Source: CAZDRX01 sp964508225
GTDB lineage: Bacteria; Patescibacteriota; Gracilibacteria; Peribacterales; Peribacteraceae
DNA length: 64,000 nucleotides
Assembly (NCBI GenBank): GCA_964508225.1
Contig: CAZDRX010000009.1
Span: 3,385 to 67,384, forward strand
Direction: 5' to 3'
Shown here: one piece after another, positions 7,971 to 16,072 of the stretch
Position numbering within the stretch: position 1 is the first letter of the stretch
Layout: each line of letters starts with the position of its first letter
Notes under the pieces: model-generated
The model's input: only the letters and a program-made list of their open reading frames with translations
What the model was told of the DNA's origin: nothing
Database searches by the model: none
Position numbers and translations under genes: made by a program

Positions 7971-9062
7971 ATGAAAATCCTCCTTGCCATGTCCGGCGGC
8001 ATCGACTCAAGCGTTGTGGCCCATCTGCTCAAAGCGGAAGGGCACGACGTGATCGGCGTGCGGTTCACACTGTGGACTGATCCGCTGGCACCGGCGCTCG
8101 CGCAAATTCTTCCGAGCAAGTGCTGCACGACACAGAATATCTCCCGTGCCTCAGCGGTGGCGAAGAAGCTGGGCATCCCTCTCCGTGTGATCGATCTGGA
8201 ACACGAGTTCAAAACGCAGGTGGTCGATCCGTATCTGGATGCACACCGCAGAGGCCTGACGCCGAATCCCTGCATCGGATGCAACCGCTCGATCAAGTTC
8301 GGAAGACTCATCGAACTCGCGACGGAACTCGGCTGCGACAGACTCGCAACCGGCCACTACGCACGGACGGCGACGGAGACCGGAAGTGACGGAACCGCAC
8401 GCACGATTCTGCTGCAGGCCGTCGATGCGAAGAAAGATCAGAGTTACTACCTCTACGGTCTCACGCAGGAGCAGCTTGCGATGTCACTGTTCCCGCTCGG
8501 CGCGATGACAAAGACGGAAGTCTACGGTCTCGCGGAGCACTTCGGAGTACCGCTTCCCGATGCATACCGCGAAAGTCAGGATCTGTGCTTCTTCCCGGAG
8601 AAGACACCGGAGGCATTCCTGAAAAGGCACCTCGCAGGGGCACTCAAGCCGGGAGAGATCGTGCGTCGCGACGGCACGGTCGTCGGAACACATGCCGGCC
8701 TCGCTCTCTACACGGTGGGTCAGCGTCGCGGACTCAAGGTAGGAGGTCTCAAAGTTCCGCTGGAAGTGGTCGAAAAAGATACGGGGGGAAACAGGCTTAT
8801 CGTGTCTGATCAGGGCTCCGAGAGGTTCCAGGAGGTTCGCCTGACTGACCTCCGCTTCGTGTCCTGGACACCGGAATCCGGCGTGCCCGCTCAGTTCGAG
8901 TGCCGGGTGCGGTCTCTGTCCGCCCGCAAGTCCGGATCTCTTACATTGGCTTCAGGAAGGGCTCTCTTCAGATTTGATACAGCAATGCCCCCCCTCGCAT
9001 CCGGCCAGTCCCTCGTCTTGTACCGCGGTGATGAGGTGGTCGGCGGGGGCGTCATGGAATAG
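7971..9062 (+). CDS. mnmA: tRNA-specific 2-thiouridylase MnmA
   Basis: MnmA thiolates U34 of tRNA-Lys, tRNA-Glu and tRNA-Gln. The 363-residue protein begins MKILLAMSGGIDSSVVAHLL, the PP-loop ATPase motif SGGIDSS. The two catalytic cysteines are visible in NPCIGCNRSIKFG and SQDLCFF, and the C-terminal domain has the GQRRGLKVGG tRNA-binding segment. The ATG at 7971 was chosen because the protein starts exactly at the family's N-terminus and a TAGAAT box lies 8 nt upstream; an extension to 7860 would run through the divergent gene. The sulfur relay partners (IscS, TusA-like) are not in the window. Confidence 0.96.
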   Translation: MKILLAMSGGIDSSVVAHLLKAEGHDVIGVRFTLWTDPLAPALAQILPSKCCTTQNISRASAVAKKLGIPLRVIDLEHEFKTQVVDPYLDAHRRGLTPNPCIGCNRSIKFGRLIELATELGCDRLATGHYARTATETGSDGTARTILLQAVDAKKDQSYYLYGLTQEQLAMSLFPLGAMTKTEVYGLAEHFGVPLPDAYRESQDLCFFPEKTPEAFLKRHLAGALKPGEIVRRDGTVVGTHAGLALYTVGQRRGLKVGGLKVPLEVVEKDTGGNRLIVSDQGSERFQEVRLTDLRFVSWTPESGVPAQFECRVRSLSARKSGSLTLASGRALFRFDTAMPPLASGQSLVLYRGDEVVGGGVME

Positions 9063-9117
9063 GTATCAAGTAACTGATTTCACAGCCTGTCTAGTCGTCG
9101 GGAATTGGCTTTCATGC

Positions 9118-9123
9118 TACAAT
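9118..9123 (+). promoter_or_regulatory. Extended -10 box upstream of the sortase gene
   Basis: TGCTACAAT (hexamer 9118-9123, with a TGN extension) suggests transcription from about 9130, leaving a leader of roughly 37 nt to the proposed GTG start. No clear -35 box is seen at 16-18 nt. Confidence 0.4.
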
Positions 9124-9166
9124 AATCGACTATTCGGACCGTTCTCTCCATCCGGATATCCGCACT

Positions 9167-10381
9167 GTGCACCGCGCCCACTACGACTCCAACGGCAACA
9201 TCATTCTGGAAGCGGAAGGGACACCTGTGCCCGAGCGCGCTCCCGATCTGCCTTCCGTGATCATGACCGAGACGCGTGTTTCTGCATGGAACATGATCCC
9301 GGAACCGAAGAAGGCAGAGCTTGTTCCAGCCCTTCCTCTAGAGGAAAAACGAAAGACGCGCAGGCCGCCTCTTGCGAAGAAGGCGATCCACGAAACAATG
9401 GTGGAAACCGAGTCGCAGTACCTCACGACTGCCGATGATCTGAAGCGTGAGATCGGTTTCGCGTCCGAGGAGATCCGAGATCTCCCAAGGCGCCTTCACA
9501 GAAGTATCAACGCATTCTGGAAAGTAGCCAATGCTCCCGTGCACCTGAGGAACCGGAAGAACGGGAAGCCTGCAACGAAGCTGCAGCTCTTCGTCACGGA
9601 TACCATCCGCTTCGGCGGAACGTTCGCACTCATCTTCTCCACGCTCTTCGTGGGAATCAACTACCAGAGCTTCTTCCAGATCGCCCGGGCTGAGCTGGCA
9701 CTCGGCACGGATATCAAGACCGAACAGGCACTCGAGGGTATTTCCGGCGGAAAGGCCGACAAGAGAAACTCTGCAGCCTTCGCAGGATTTTCAGCACGCT
9801 CCGATTCCGACATCCTCGCGTATCTCCCGGCCGTCGGTCCGTTCGAAGACCGCCTTGTCATCCCGAAGCTTGGCAAGAACGTGCCGGTGGTCCGGCCGAG
9901 CATGGAAGCGCTCATGAAGCAGGACTGGAAGACATTCGAGAACGATATTCAGACCGCTCTCCACGGAGGCGTCGTCCACTATCCGGGCTCTGCGCGTCCG
10001 GGACAGGCGGGGAACTTCTTCCTGACGGGACACAGCTCGTACTACCCGTGGGATGACGGCGACTACAAAGATGTGTTCGCCCGTCTGTCAGAGCTCGTGA
10101 TCGGAGATACGTACTCCGTGTACTACGGCGGCGACCGGCACACGTACCGCGTAACGAAGAAGTACGAGGTGAAACCGAGCGATGTCTCGGTACTCGACCA
10201 GCCGACATCCCAGCGCATCTCGACTCTCATGACCTGCACACCGGTCGGCACCACGCTCCGCCGTCTCATCGTGCAGGCGGAAGAGATCGATCCTGCCACG
10301 GGAGAGATCCTGAAGGTCGGTGAGAAGCCTGAGGAACAGAACGCCACTCCCCTGACACGTTTAGAAGCGCTGCCGATTTAG
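9167..10381 (+). CDS. Membrane-anchored sortase (class uncertain)
   Basis: A sortase cleaves a C-terminal sorting signal on secreted proteins and joins them to the cell surface or to each other. The 404-residue protein has a charged cytoplasmic N-terminal extension of about 145 residues, one transmembrane segment near 145-170 and a C-terminal sortase domain. The catalytic set is visible: His289 in FFLTGHSSYYPWDDGDY, Cys357 in STLMTCTPVG and Arg365/366 in TTLRRLIV. The N-terminal extension is much longer than in typical sortases. The start is uncertain: GTG at 9167 gives MHRAHYDSNGNI, and an internal ATG about 33 codons later is possible. No LPXTG-like substrate is obvious in the window. Confidence 0.88.
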   Translation: MHRAHYDSNGNIILEAEGTPVPERAPDLPSVIMTETRVSAWNMIPEPKKAELVPALPLEEKRKTRRPPLAKKAIHETMVETESQYLTTADDLKREIGFASEEIRDLPRRLHRSINAFWKVANAPVHLRNRKNGKPATKLQLFVTDTIRFGGTFALIFSTLFVGINYQSFFQIARAELALGTDIKTEQALEGISGGKADKRNSAAFAGFSARSDSDILAYLPAVGPFEDRLVIPKLGKNVPVVRPSMEALMKQDWKTFENDIQTALHGGVVHYPGSARPGQAGNFFLTGHSSYYPWDDGDYKDVFARLSELVIGDTYSVYYGGDRHTYRVTKKYEVKPSDVSVLDQPTSQRISTLMTCTPVGTTLRRLIVQAEEIDPATGEILKVGEKPEEQNATPLTRLEALPI

Positions 10382-10389
10382 GCGCCGCA

Positions 10390-11403
10390 CTAGACGTTCT
10401 TTGGAATCAGCGGAAGGACAGGCTCTGCAGGGAGAGCGGATTTTCTGAAACGCAGATGCTGCACAAGTGAGCGGATCCGGAGCATGGTGGGAAAGGACTT
10501 CGGCGACAGATGCTCCACCGTGAGCCCGAGGAGAATGAGCGCACAGCCCGCAGCCTGATAGAAGTGCACGTCCTCACCGAGGAGGAGGGAAGCAAAAATG
10601 ATGCCGCTGAGCGGATTGGCGATCTGGATGAGGGAAAAGGTCGTGGCAGGCAGACGATCCAGCGCCTCATAGAAGAACGTAAGATCCAGATACCGGGAGA
10701 AGAAGGTGAACGCGAGAAGGAGGAGAATTTTTTCGACAGGGAATGCCGCGACTTCCTGTGCGACGGAGAACTGAAGAACCGCCCCGAGGACTGCTACCGC
10801 CACAATAGCTGCGATATTGCGGATCGCGATTGCAAGCTCCGGCATGATGTGCGAGAGGTACTTCTTGAAGATGACCGTACCGCATGCAGAGAGGAAAGAA
10901 CCGACGACGATGAGCGCATCACCGATGTGCACCTGAATGGAGCTGCCTGCGACACCGACGTTGATGACAAGAATTCCGGTGATGATGGTCGCAAGACCCG
11001 AGTACTGCATCTTGGACATCCGCTCGCCAAGGAAAAACTGGCTGAGCACGAGGACGCACACGATGTCCGATGCCGAGAGTACCGATGCGTTGATCGCCGA
11101 TGTATAACGCAAACCTGTAAACCAGAGCAGGGGTGCCAACGCTGAATTCAGGAGACCGTAGATGACACAGATGCGGAATGACTTGGCATCCAGCTTCACG
11201 AATTCCCTGAGCAGCGGCACGAGACCGAATGTCATCACGATGAACATTGCCGTTAGTGCCTCACTGAGAATGAGAAGCGTGATGGGAGACAGGAATGGCG
11301 TCAGGCCTTTTGCAAGCGCGTTGTACGTACCCGACCAAATCAACGCTCCGAAAGCGAGAAGAAGACCGAGTCGCCGCTCATGACCTTCGTGTGTGAGCTC
11401 CAT
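10390..11403 (-). CDS. EamA/DMT-family transporter
   Basis: The 337-residue protein has about ten hydrophobic segments arranged as two EamA repeats (roughly residues 12-150 and 160-300), the layout of drug/metabolite transporters. Motifs such as the glycine-containing helix ends in LLWFTGLRYTSAINASVL and PLSGIIFASLLLGEDVHFYQ fit the family. The substrate cannot be read from the sequence. Its promoter (TTGAGT, 17 nt, TATAAT) is the best -10 match in the window, and a short AT-rich leader of about 7 nt is expected. It is divergent from tRNA-Leu and convergent with the sortase gene, with 8 nt between stops. Confidence 0.9.
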   Translation of the reverse strand: MELTHEGHERRLGLLLAFGALIWSGTYNALAKGLTPFLSPITLLILSEALTAMFIVMTFGLVPLLREFVKLDAKSFRICVIYGLLNSALAPLLWFTGLRYTSAINASVLSASDIVCVLVLSQFFLGERMSKMQYSGLATIITGILVINVGVAGSSIQVHIGDALIVVGSFLSACGTVIFKKYLSHIMPELAIAIRNIAAIVAVAVLGAVLQFSVAQEVAAFPVEKILLLLAFTFFSRYLDLTFFYEALDRLPATTFSLIQIANPLSGIIFASLLLGEDVHFYQAAGCALILLGLTVEHLSPKSFPTMLRIRSLVQHLRFRKSALPAEPVLPLIPKNV

Positions 11404-11417
11404 ATGTATTTGGATAT

Positions 11418-11446
11418 ATTATAACATAATTAGCTGTTTTACTCAA
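11418..11446 (-). promoter_or_regulatory. Promoter of the EamA transporter
   Basis: The minus strand has TTGAGT (11441-11446), a 17-nt spacer and a consensus TATAAT (11418-11423) preceded by TG. The hexamer ends 14 nt before the ATG. The surrounding 70 nt are distinctly AT-rich for this genome. Confidence 0.6.
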
Positions 11447-11472
11447 TTGGCAGCAAAGAAGCTGCACATCGA

Positions 11473-11478
11473 TATACT
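11473..11478 (+). promoter_or_regulatory. -10 box of tRNA-Leu
   Basis: TATACT ends 9 nt before the first base of the mature tRNA-Leu. A TTGGCA lies 20 nt upstream of it, which is longer than the usual spacer, so the -35 assignment is weak. Confidence 0.4.
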
Positions 11479-11487
11479 CAGGACACT

Positions 11488-11575
11488 GCCGGGGTGGCGG
11501 AATGGTAGACGCGAGGGACTTAAAATCCCTTATCCCTCAATGGATGTGTGGGTTCAATTCCCACCCCCGGCACCA
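11488..11575 (+). tRNA. tRNA-Leu (anticodon UAA)
   Basis: The acceptor stem pairs GCCGGGG with CCCCGGC. The anticodon stem AGGGA/TCCCT encloses the loop CTTAAAA, giving anticodon TAA at 11521-11523. A long variable arm, as in type II tRNAs, and a GGTTCAATTCC T arm follow. The 3' CCA is encoded. It reads UUA and UUG leucine codons. Confidence 0.97.
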
Positions 11576-11581
11576 AGAACA

Positions 11582-12580
11582 CTATGCACTCTCCGTGAGC
11601 TCACCGATGAGATTACGCTCCATGATCTCCCGGATGCGTCTCACATTCGACGTCTGGCCGAGGGCCCACATCAGCTTCACGACTGCGCACTCGTACGTCA
11701 TGTCTTTGCCGGAAATGACGCCGAGTTCTTCAAGCGCCAGCTGCTTTCTGTAGTGATGGAGATCGATAGATCCGCGGAGCAGCTGCGAGGTGATCACGAC
11801 GGGAATCTGGAGCTTCGTCACTTTGCGGAGCCACGGGAAAAGATCCTCCGGAATCATGCCGAGACCGTATGCACGCAGAATGATGCCATGGGGTTTGGCT
11901 GCAAGCAGCGCATCGAAGTAGGCCGGCGGCATCCCGGGGTGAAGCGTGATCGAAACGATGTTCGGATCGAACCCCGGGCGCGCCTCAAGCGTTCGCTTGC
12001 GCCTGACCGTGCGCCACGGGTGAAGCGAGACCGCCGTGTTGAATTCGGCAAGCGGTGGAAACTTGGGGCTATCGAATGTCTCGAGAATGGAGTGATCCGC
12101 CTTCTTTGCTCTGGAGCCCCGCAACACACGCGGACCGAGAGCAATACACACTTCGGCAATGTCGAGCTGTGCGGCCTGAATGGCGTACACGAGATTCATC
12201 CTGGCATCACTTCCAAGATCATCGATCGGCATGAGGGAACCGGTCATCACGACCGGCTTGCCCAAATTCTGCAGCGCGAAGCTAAGCGCCGCCGCTGTGT
12301 ACGCCATGGTGTTGGTACCGTGCACGACGACAAAACCATCACACTGATCATAGAGACGCTCAATGGCGGTGGAGATCTCCATCCAGTGAGCCGGTGTCAC
12401 TTCGGAAGAACCGACGTTGGTGATGGAGTGAAATTCAAGCTTCACATCACGCTGGGCCTCGGGGATGAACCGGTGCAGCTCAATGAGAGACTCGATCGGC
12501 TCGATGCGACCGGTCTTGCGGTTCCGGATCATTCCGATGGAACCACCCATGTAGAAAACGGCAATTCTGGCGCGTGACAT
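11582..12580 (-). CDS. Type I L-asparaginase-like protein with altered catalytic residues
   Basis: Type I asparaginases hydrolyse asparagine in the cytoplasm. The 332-residue protein aligns by eye over its whole length, but key residues differ. The first catalytic motif, usually GGTIGM, is GGSIGM, so the nucleophile Thr is Ser14. The second, usually HGTDTM, is HGTNTM, so Thr89 is kept but the Asp is Asn90. The substrate-binding DSS segment reads GSSEVTP. Codons for these were checked on the minus strand (TCC, AAC). A family lysine lies in RGSRAKKADHS. It could be a weak or altered amidohydrolase, or a non-catalytic relative. The ATG at 12580 fits the family N-terminus; an upstream TTG would overlap the preceding aminopeptidase gene. 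Co-transcription with that gene is likely. Confidence 0.85.
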   Translation of the reverse strand: MSRARIAVFYMGGSIGMIRNRKTGRIEPIESLIELHRFIPEAQRDVKLEFHSITNVGSSEVTPAHWMEISTAIERLYDQCDGFVVVHGTNTMAYTAAALSFALQNLGKPVVMTGSLMPIDDLGSDARMNLVYAIQAAQLDIAEVCIALGPRVLRGSRAKKADHSILETFDSPKFPPLAEFNTAVSLHPWRTVRRKRTLEARPGFDPNIVSITLHPGMPPAYFDALLAAKPHGIILRAYGLGMIPEDLFPWLRKVTKLQIPVVITSQLLRGSIDLHHYRKQLALEELGVISGKDMTYECAVVKLMWALGQTSNVRRIREIMERNLIGELTESA

Positions 12581-12605
12581 CAGAGCTAGGCTAGCGCGAG
12601 TATCC

Positions 12606-13607
12606 TCAACCGACAATGTGCGTGTCCTCGATCCGGATTCCGAACTTTCCTGGGAAGTAGAGGCCCGGCTCGATCGTAATCACTTCGTGTTTCCGGAGAA
12701 GTGCATCCGGACGCTTCGTGGAAATCGTGACGCCCTCATGAATCTCGATTCCGAGACCATGACCGAGAGCATGACAGAATTCCTCCGTGTATCCGAACTC
12801 TGCGAGTACACTCCGGGCGACGGTATCCAGCATGTGGATGGAGGCTCCTTTCTTGATCTTACTTTCTGCAGTTTTTTTGGCTTTCTTCAGGGCTCGAATA
12901 GCTTTTGTAACCTCGGGACTCTGCGGGCCGGTAAGGTACACCCTGCTGAAGTCGCTGCAGTACCCCTCATACTTCGCACCCATGTCGACCTGCACGAGGT
13001 CACCTTTCCTGAATTTTCTGTCCGTCGGATGATGATGGGGATGAGAGGTGTTCTCCCCGAATGCGACGATGGTGTCGAAAGCCATAGCGTGCGCACCACG
13101 CTTCCTGCAGAGCGATTCAATCATTGCCGCGAGCTCCCGCTCGGTTATGCCGGAAACAAGATATGTCGGAATCATCGCGAGAACCGACTTTGAAATGGAG
13201 CAGGCCCGCCTGATCGATGACAATTCCTCAGAATCTTTAACACGTCTTAGCCCTTTTATAAGCCCGATTGTCTGAACTAATTTTTTGTTCTTAAAATGAG
13301 CCTTCCAACGCTCGTGTTGCTCGACGGACACACTGTCTGCCTCAAATGCAAAGCTGCGAAGTGCCTTCAGTGTGGGAATCATGAGCGCGCTATCCTTGAT
13401 TGTATAAGTGGATTGAGCCCTAGATTCAGCCATTTCTGCGTATCTCTTGTCAAGGAACAGAAAGAATTCCTTGGATGTGACAAGTGCAGCTCCTGCGGAA
13501 GCTGAGATCCTCGTGAGGTAAAAAATGCTATGAGGATTCGTGATGAAGAGCGCCTGAATCCGCGCTTTCTTCATTGTCTGCCTGAGACTGGCGATTCTAT
13601 GGGGCAT
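12606..13607 (-). CDS. Xaa-Pro aminopeptidase-like M24B metallopeptidase
   Basis: The 333-residue protein has an N-terminal creatinase-like domain (residues 1-120) and a C-terminal pita-bread metallopeptidase domain. The five metal ligands can be read: Asp in VQVDMGAKYEGY, Asp in CSDFSRVY, His in HALGHGLGIEIHE, Glu in TIEPGLYF and Glu in IRIEDTHI. This is the pattern of Xaa-Pro aminopeptidases and prolidases (PepP/PepQ). It would release the N-terminal residue next to proline during peptide turnover. The C-terminus ends soon after the last ligand, slightly short for the family. The stop lies 25 nt before the asparaginase ATG on the same strand, so both may serve peptide and amino-acid salvage. 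This gene is somewhat less GC-rich than its neighbours. Confidence 0.92.
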   Translation of the reverse strand: MPHRIASLRQTMKKARIQALFITNPHSIFYLTRISASAGAALVTSKEFFLFLDKRYAEMAESRAQSTYTIKDSALMIPTLKALRSFAFEADSVSVEQHERWKAHFKNKKLVQTIGLIKGLRRVKDSEELSSIRRACSISKSVLAMIPTYLVSGITERELAAMIESLCRKRGAHAMAFDTIVAFGENTSHPHHHPTDRKFRKGDLVQVDMGAKYEGYCSDFSRVYLTGPQSPEVTKAIRALKKAKKTAESKIKKGASIHMLDTVARSVLAEFGYTEEFCHALGHGLGIEIHEGVTISTKRPDALLRKHEVITIEPGLYFPGKFGIRIEDTHIVG

Positions 13608-13657
13608 GGAGCGCGGGGACTAGCGAAAAAACTGATCTTATGCTATCATATTTGGAA

Positions 13658-14053
13658 ATGAAGCACACACATTCCATCACCACGATCGTCACCCGCTTCG
13701 TACGCATCACTGCAGGCGTAACCCTTCTGTGTCTTCCGTTCGTTGCGATGGCACAAGTCTATGGGGGAGGAGGCTTGCCGGCAGGCGTCTCATCCGCGAG
13801 TGGCCTCGGTGGAATTTCTGTCGTCACGAGCATCAATGACATTGTGGTACGCATCATCTACTTCATCCTCGATATCGCCCTGATTCTTGCGGTGGCTGCG
13901 GTGATCATCGCAGGCATCTACCTCATCACGAGCAACGGCGATGAAGGTCAGCGGGACAAGGCAAAGAAGATCATCTACTACGCGGTCATCGGTATCGTCG
14001 TCATTCTCCTCTCGAGGATGATCGTCGCCTTCGTCAATAATATCTTCTCGTAA
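13658..14053 (+). CDS. Pilin-like small membrane protein (Mbov_0395/TrbC-VirB2-like)
   Basis: The 131-residue protein has an N-terminal signal-like segment (residues 15-32, ending in VAMAQ), a Gly-rich stretch, and two transmembrane helices (about 60-85 and 103-128) separated by SNGDEGQRDKAKKIIYY. This is the layout of the Mbov_0395-type pilin-like conjugal transfer proteins widespread in candidate-phyla-radiation bacteria, distantly like TrbC/VirB2. It may polymerise into a surface filament or a membrane ring; that is an inference. The ATG at 13658 has a TATCAT box 8 nt upstream. The PKD/proline-rich gene follows after 3 nt, so they are translated from one message. Confidence 0.8.
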   Translation: MKHTHSITTIVTRFVRITAGVTLLCLPFVAMAQVYGGGGLPAGVSSASGLGGISVVTSINDIVVRIIYFILDIALILAVAAVIIAGIYLITSNGDEGQRDKAKKIIYYAVIGIVVILLSRMIVAFVNNIFS

Positions 14054-14056
14054 AGC

Positions 14057-16027
14057 ATGAACACCTCGCGTGCTTCAACACTGACGGCGATTGCGGGATT
14101 GTCACTGACCACCGCATTTTTGGTGTTCTTCAGAATGAGTGGAGCCCTTGCAGAAGAGCAGAACACGATTCAGCTTCATGTGGGCGAGACGATGGAAATT
14201 GCAACGGATGCCACCTCAAGCGATGCACAGCACAGCTGGATTCTGACGAAAGAAAGAAAATTTCTGAGTGGTCAGCGCACCCGCTTCTTCCAGACACGAC
14301 TCACGGAGCCCGGTACCTACACGCTCGACGTGAGTGTGCAGAATCCGAAGAGCGGTGAAAATGCCCTCCGCACCTTCACACTCATCGTGAGCGATGCAGG
14401 AACTCCCCCGCTCCCCGAACAGACCGATCTCACGGTTCTGCCGCTGCGCGCTGCGGTGACGACCGAGCCTGCTTCCATGAACGGGATCGTTTACCTGCCG
14501 CCTGCCGGAGGTGTCGTGAAGATCGACGGTACGAAGTCCGAAGGAAAAATCGACGCCTACGCAATCGACCTCGACACAACGATGGACAGTGACAACGACG
14601 GCAATCCCGGCAATGACCGCGACAACGAGGGCACGCTTTCCATGAAGACAGGCAGCGCCATCTACTTCTTCGGCATGCCGAAGCCCACGCCGCGCGCGAT
14701 CCGGGTGACGGTCAGCGATCTCTCGGGCGCAGGACCTTCCTCACTCGATATTCCCCTGTCCTTCTCTTCGACACCCACAATCCCGTCATCCCCCACCCCG
14801 CCGATCCAGAATGTGAACGGGCCCATCGTCATCGATCAAAAGGATCTCACGGTGTCCGTATCCGTGAAGACGGATGATCCGGCACTGCAGGGAAAACAAC
14901 TCCTGTATGAGTGGGACTTCGGCGACAAGAACAGGAGCCTTCTGAACACCCCGTCACATTCCTATGCGGCAGCGGGAACCTACGTCGTGACACTCATGAT
15001 CCGGGATATCGCCACAGCCGAAATTCTGCAGAGTATCTCTGCCACGGTGCAGGTCTCCGAACCGGTTGCTCCCGTTTCCTCCGCATCATCGGTCGCCTCA
15101 TCCGAGTCGTCGAGTGCCGGATCCGGCGGATCTGCTTCGTCCTTCTCGGTCTGGTCTGTGGCCAAGGTGCTTTTCATCATCCTTCTGCTCCTTGCACTCG
15201 CCGTCGGTCTGTACGCCGTGCTCACGTGGATCAAGAAGCGCACGACGAACTCCATCCAGCAAACGCTTGAGAAGATGGAAGAGACGATCGTGAAGAAGGA
15301 TCCGAAGGAAGCTGTCGGTGAAACTCCTGCTCCCATGAAACTGAAGAAGGACATCGTCGATGTGACGCCGAGGAAGGCATCCGAAGAGATCGTGGAACGT
15401 GAAAAAGCCCGACCTGACTTCCAGGCACAGCAGAGGCCGAACGAAACACCTGTTGCGAGTGCGGGACCGGTGCCTCCGTGGCTGAAGAATGCCGGCGATT
15501 CAGTGCAGAAAACACCTGCTCCTGTCGCTCCTGCTGCAGCGACTCCTGCCCCTGCCCCTGTTGCTGCACCTGCGGCTCCTGCCGCGCAAGGTCCCGTGCC
15601 CGCGTGGCTCAAGCCGGAAACAGAAGCCCCAAAGACTCCGTCAGTTCCTGCCGGACCCGTGGCGCCTGCACCTGCTTCGAAGCCCGTTGTCGTTGCCGCC
15701 CCTGCACCTGCGCCCGTACCCGCTTCCCCGAAGCCGACGCCTGTGCCAGTACCGAAACCCCAGCCGACCCCGAAGCCAGCACCCACGCCAGCCCCCGCTC
15801 CGGTGAACCCACCGACCCCCGCAGCGGCTCCTGCACCGAAGCCGGCACCTGCTCCAGTGGCACCAAAAGCAGAGACTCCGAAGCCAACACCTGCCCCCGT
15901 ACCGAAAGCCGAAGCTCCGAAGCCAATCCAGTCCAAGGCACCTGAGCAGCCGAAGCCTGCCCAGAGTACGCAGGACGGAAGCGATCCACCGATCGCCATC
16001 ATTCAGGCGGACAGCATCAGCAAATAA
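14057..16027 (+). CDS. PKD-domain membrane protein with long proline/alanine-rich tail
   Basis: The 656-residue protein has a signal peptide (residues 1-32, cleavage after SGALA), two extracellular beta-rich regions, a PKD domain at about 255-335 (YEWDFGDKNRS, HSYAAAGTYVVTLMI), a Ser/Ala linker, one transmembrane helix at about 368-392 and a cytoplasmic tail. The tail (about 395-640) is basic, then dominated by Ala-Pro repeats, and has two copies of a GPVPxWLK motif near residues 471 and 512. The N-terminal part also has a Ca-binding-like acidic segment (DSDNDGNPGNDRDNEG). It is coupled to the pilin-like gene upstream. Its role is probably structural at the cell surface, with the tail binding an unknown cytoplasmic partner. 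A terminator follows. Confidence 0.82.
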   Translation: MNTSRASTLTAIAGLSLTTAFLVFFRMSGALAEEQNTIQLHVGETMEIATDATSSDAQHSWILTKERKFLSGQRTRFFQTRLTEPGTYTLDVSVQNPKSGENALRTFTLIVSDAGTPPLPEQTDLTVLPLRAAVTTEPASMNGIVYLPPAGGVVKIDGTKSEGKIDAYAIDLDTTMDSDNDGNPGNDRDNEGTLSMKTGSAIYFFGMPKPTPRAIRVTVSDLSGAGPSSLDIPLSFSSTPTIPSSPTPPIQNVNGPIVIDQKDLTVSVSVKTDDPALQGKQLLYEWDFGDKNRSLLNTPSHSYAAAGTYVVTLMIRDIATAEILQSISATVQVSEPVAPVSSASSVASSESSSAGSGGSASSFSVWSVAKVLFIILLLLALAVGLYAVLTWIKKRTTNSIQQTLEKMEETIVKKDPKEAVGETPAPMKLKKDIVDVTPRKASEEIVEREKARPDFQAQQRPNETPVASAGPVPPWLKNAGDSVQKTPAPVAPAAATPAPAPVAAPAAPAAQGPVPAWLKPETEAPKTPSVPAGPVAPAPASKPVVVAAPAPAPVPASPKPTPVPVPKPQPTPKPAPTPAPAPVNPPTPAAAPAPKPAPAPVAPKAETPKPTPAPVPKAEAPKPIQSKAPEQPKPAQSTQDGSDPPIAIIQADSISK

Positions 16028-16028
16028 A

Positions 16029-16062
16029 AGAGAACCCCCGGAAACACCGGAGGCTCTCTTTG
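16029..16062 (+). terminator. Rho-independent terminator after the PKD gene
   Basis: An imperfect 13-bp stem (16029-16041 with 16047-16059) with loop AAACA has CCGG/CCGG next to the loop and AGAGA/TCTCT at its base, and is followed by a short T run. It lies between two convergent genes and may act in both directions. Confidence 0.65.
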
Positions 16063-16072
16063 TCATACGTGT

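Noticed and set aside
14980..16002. A Gly/Ala-rich 340-codon frame antisense to the PKD gene
   Set aside because: It is the mirror of the Ala-Pro repeats and has no start signal of its own.
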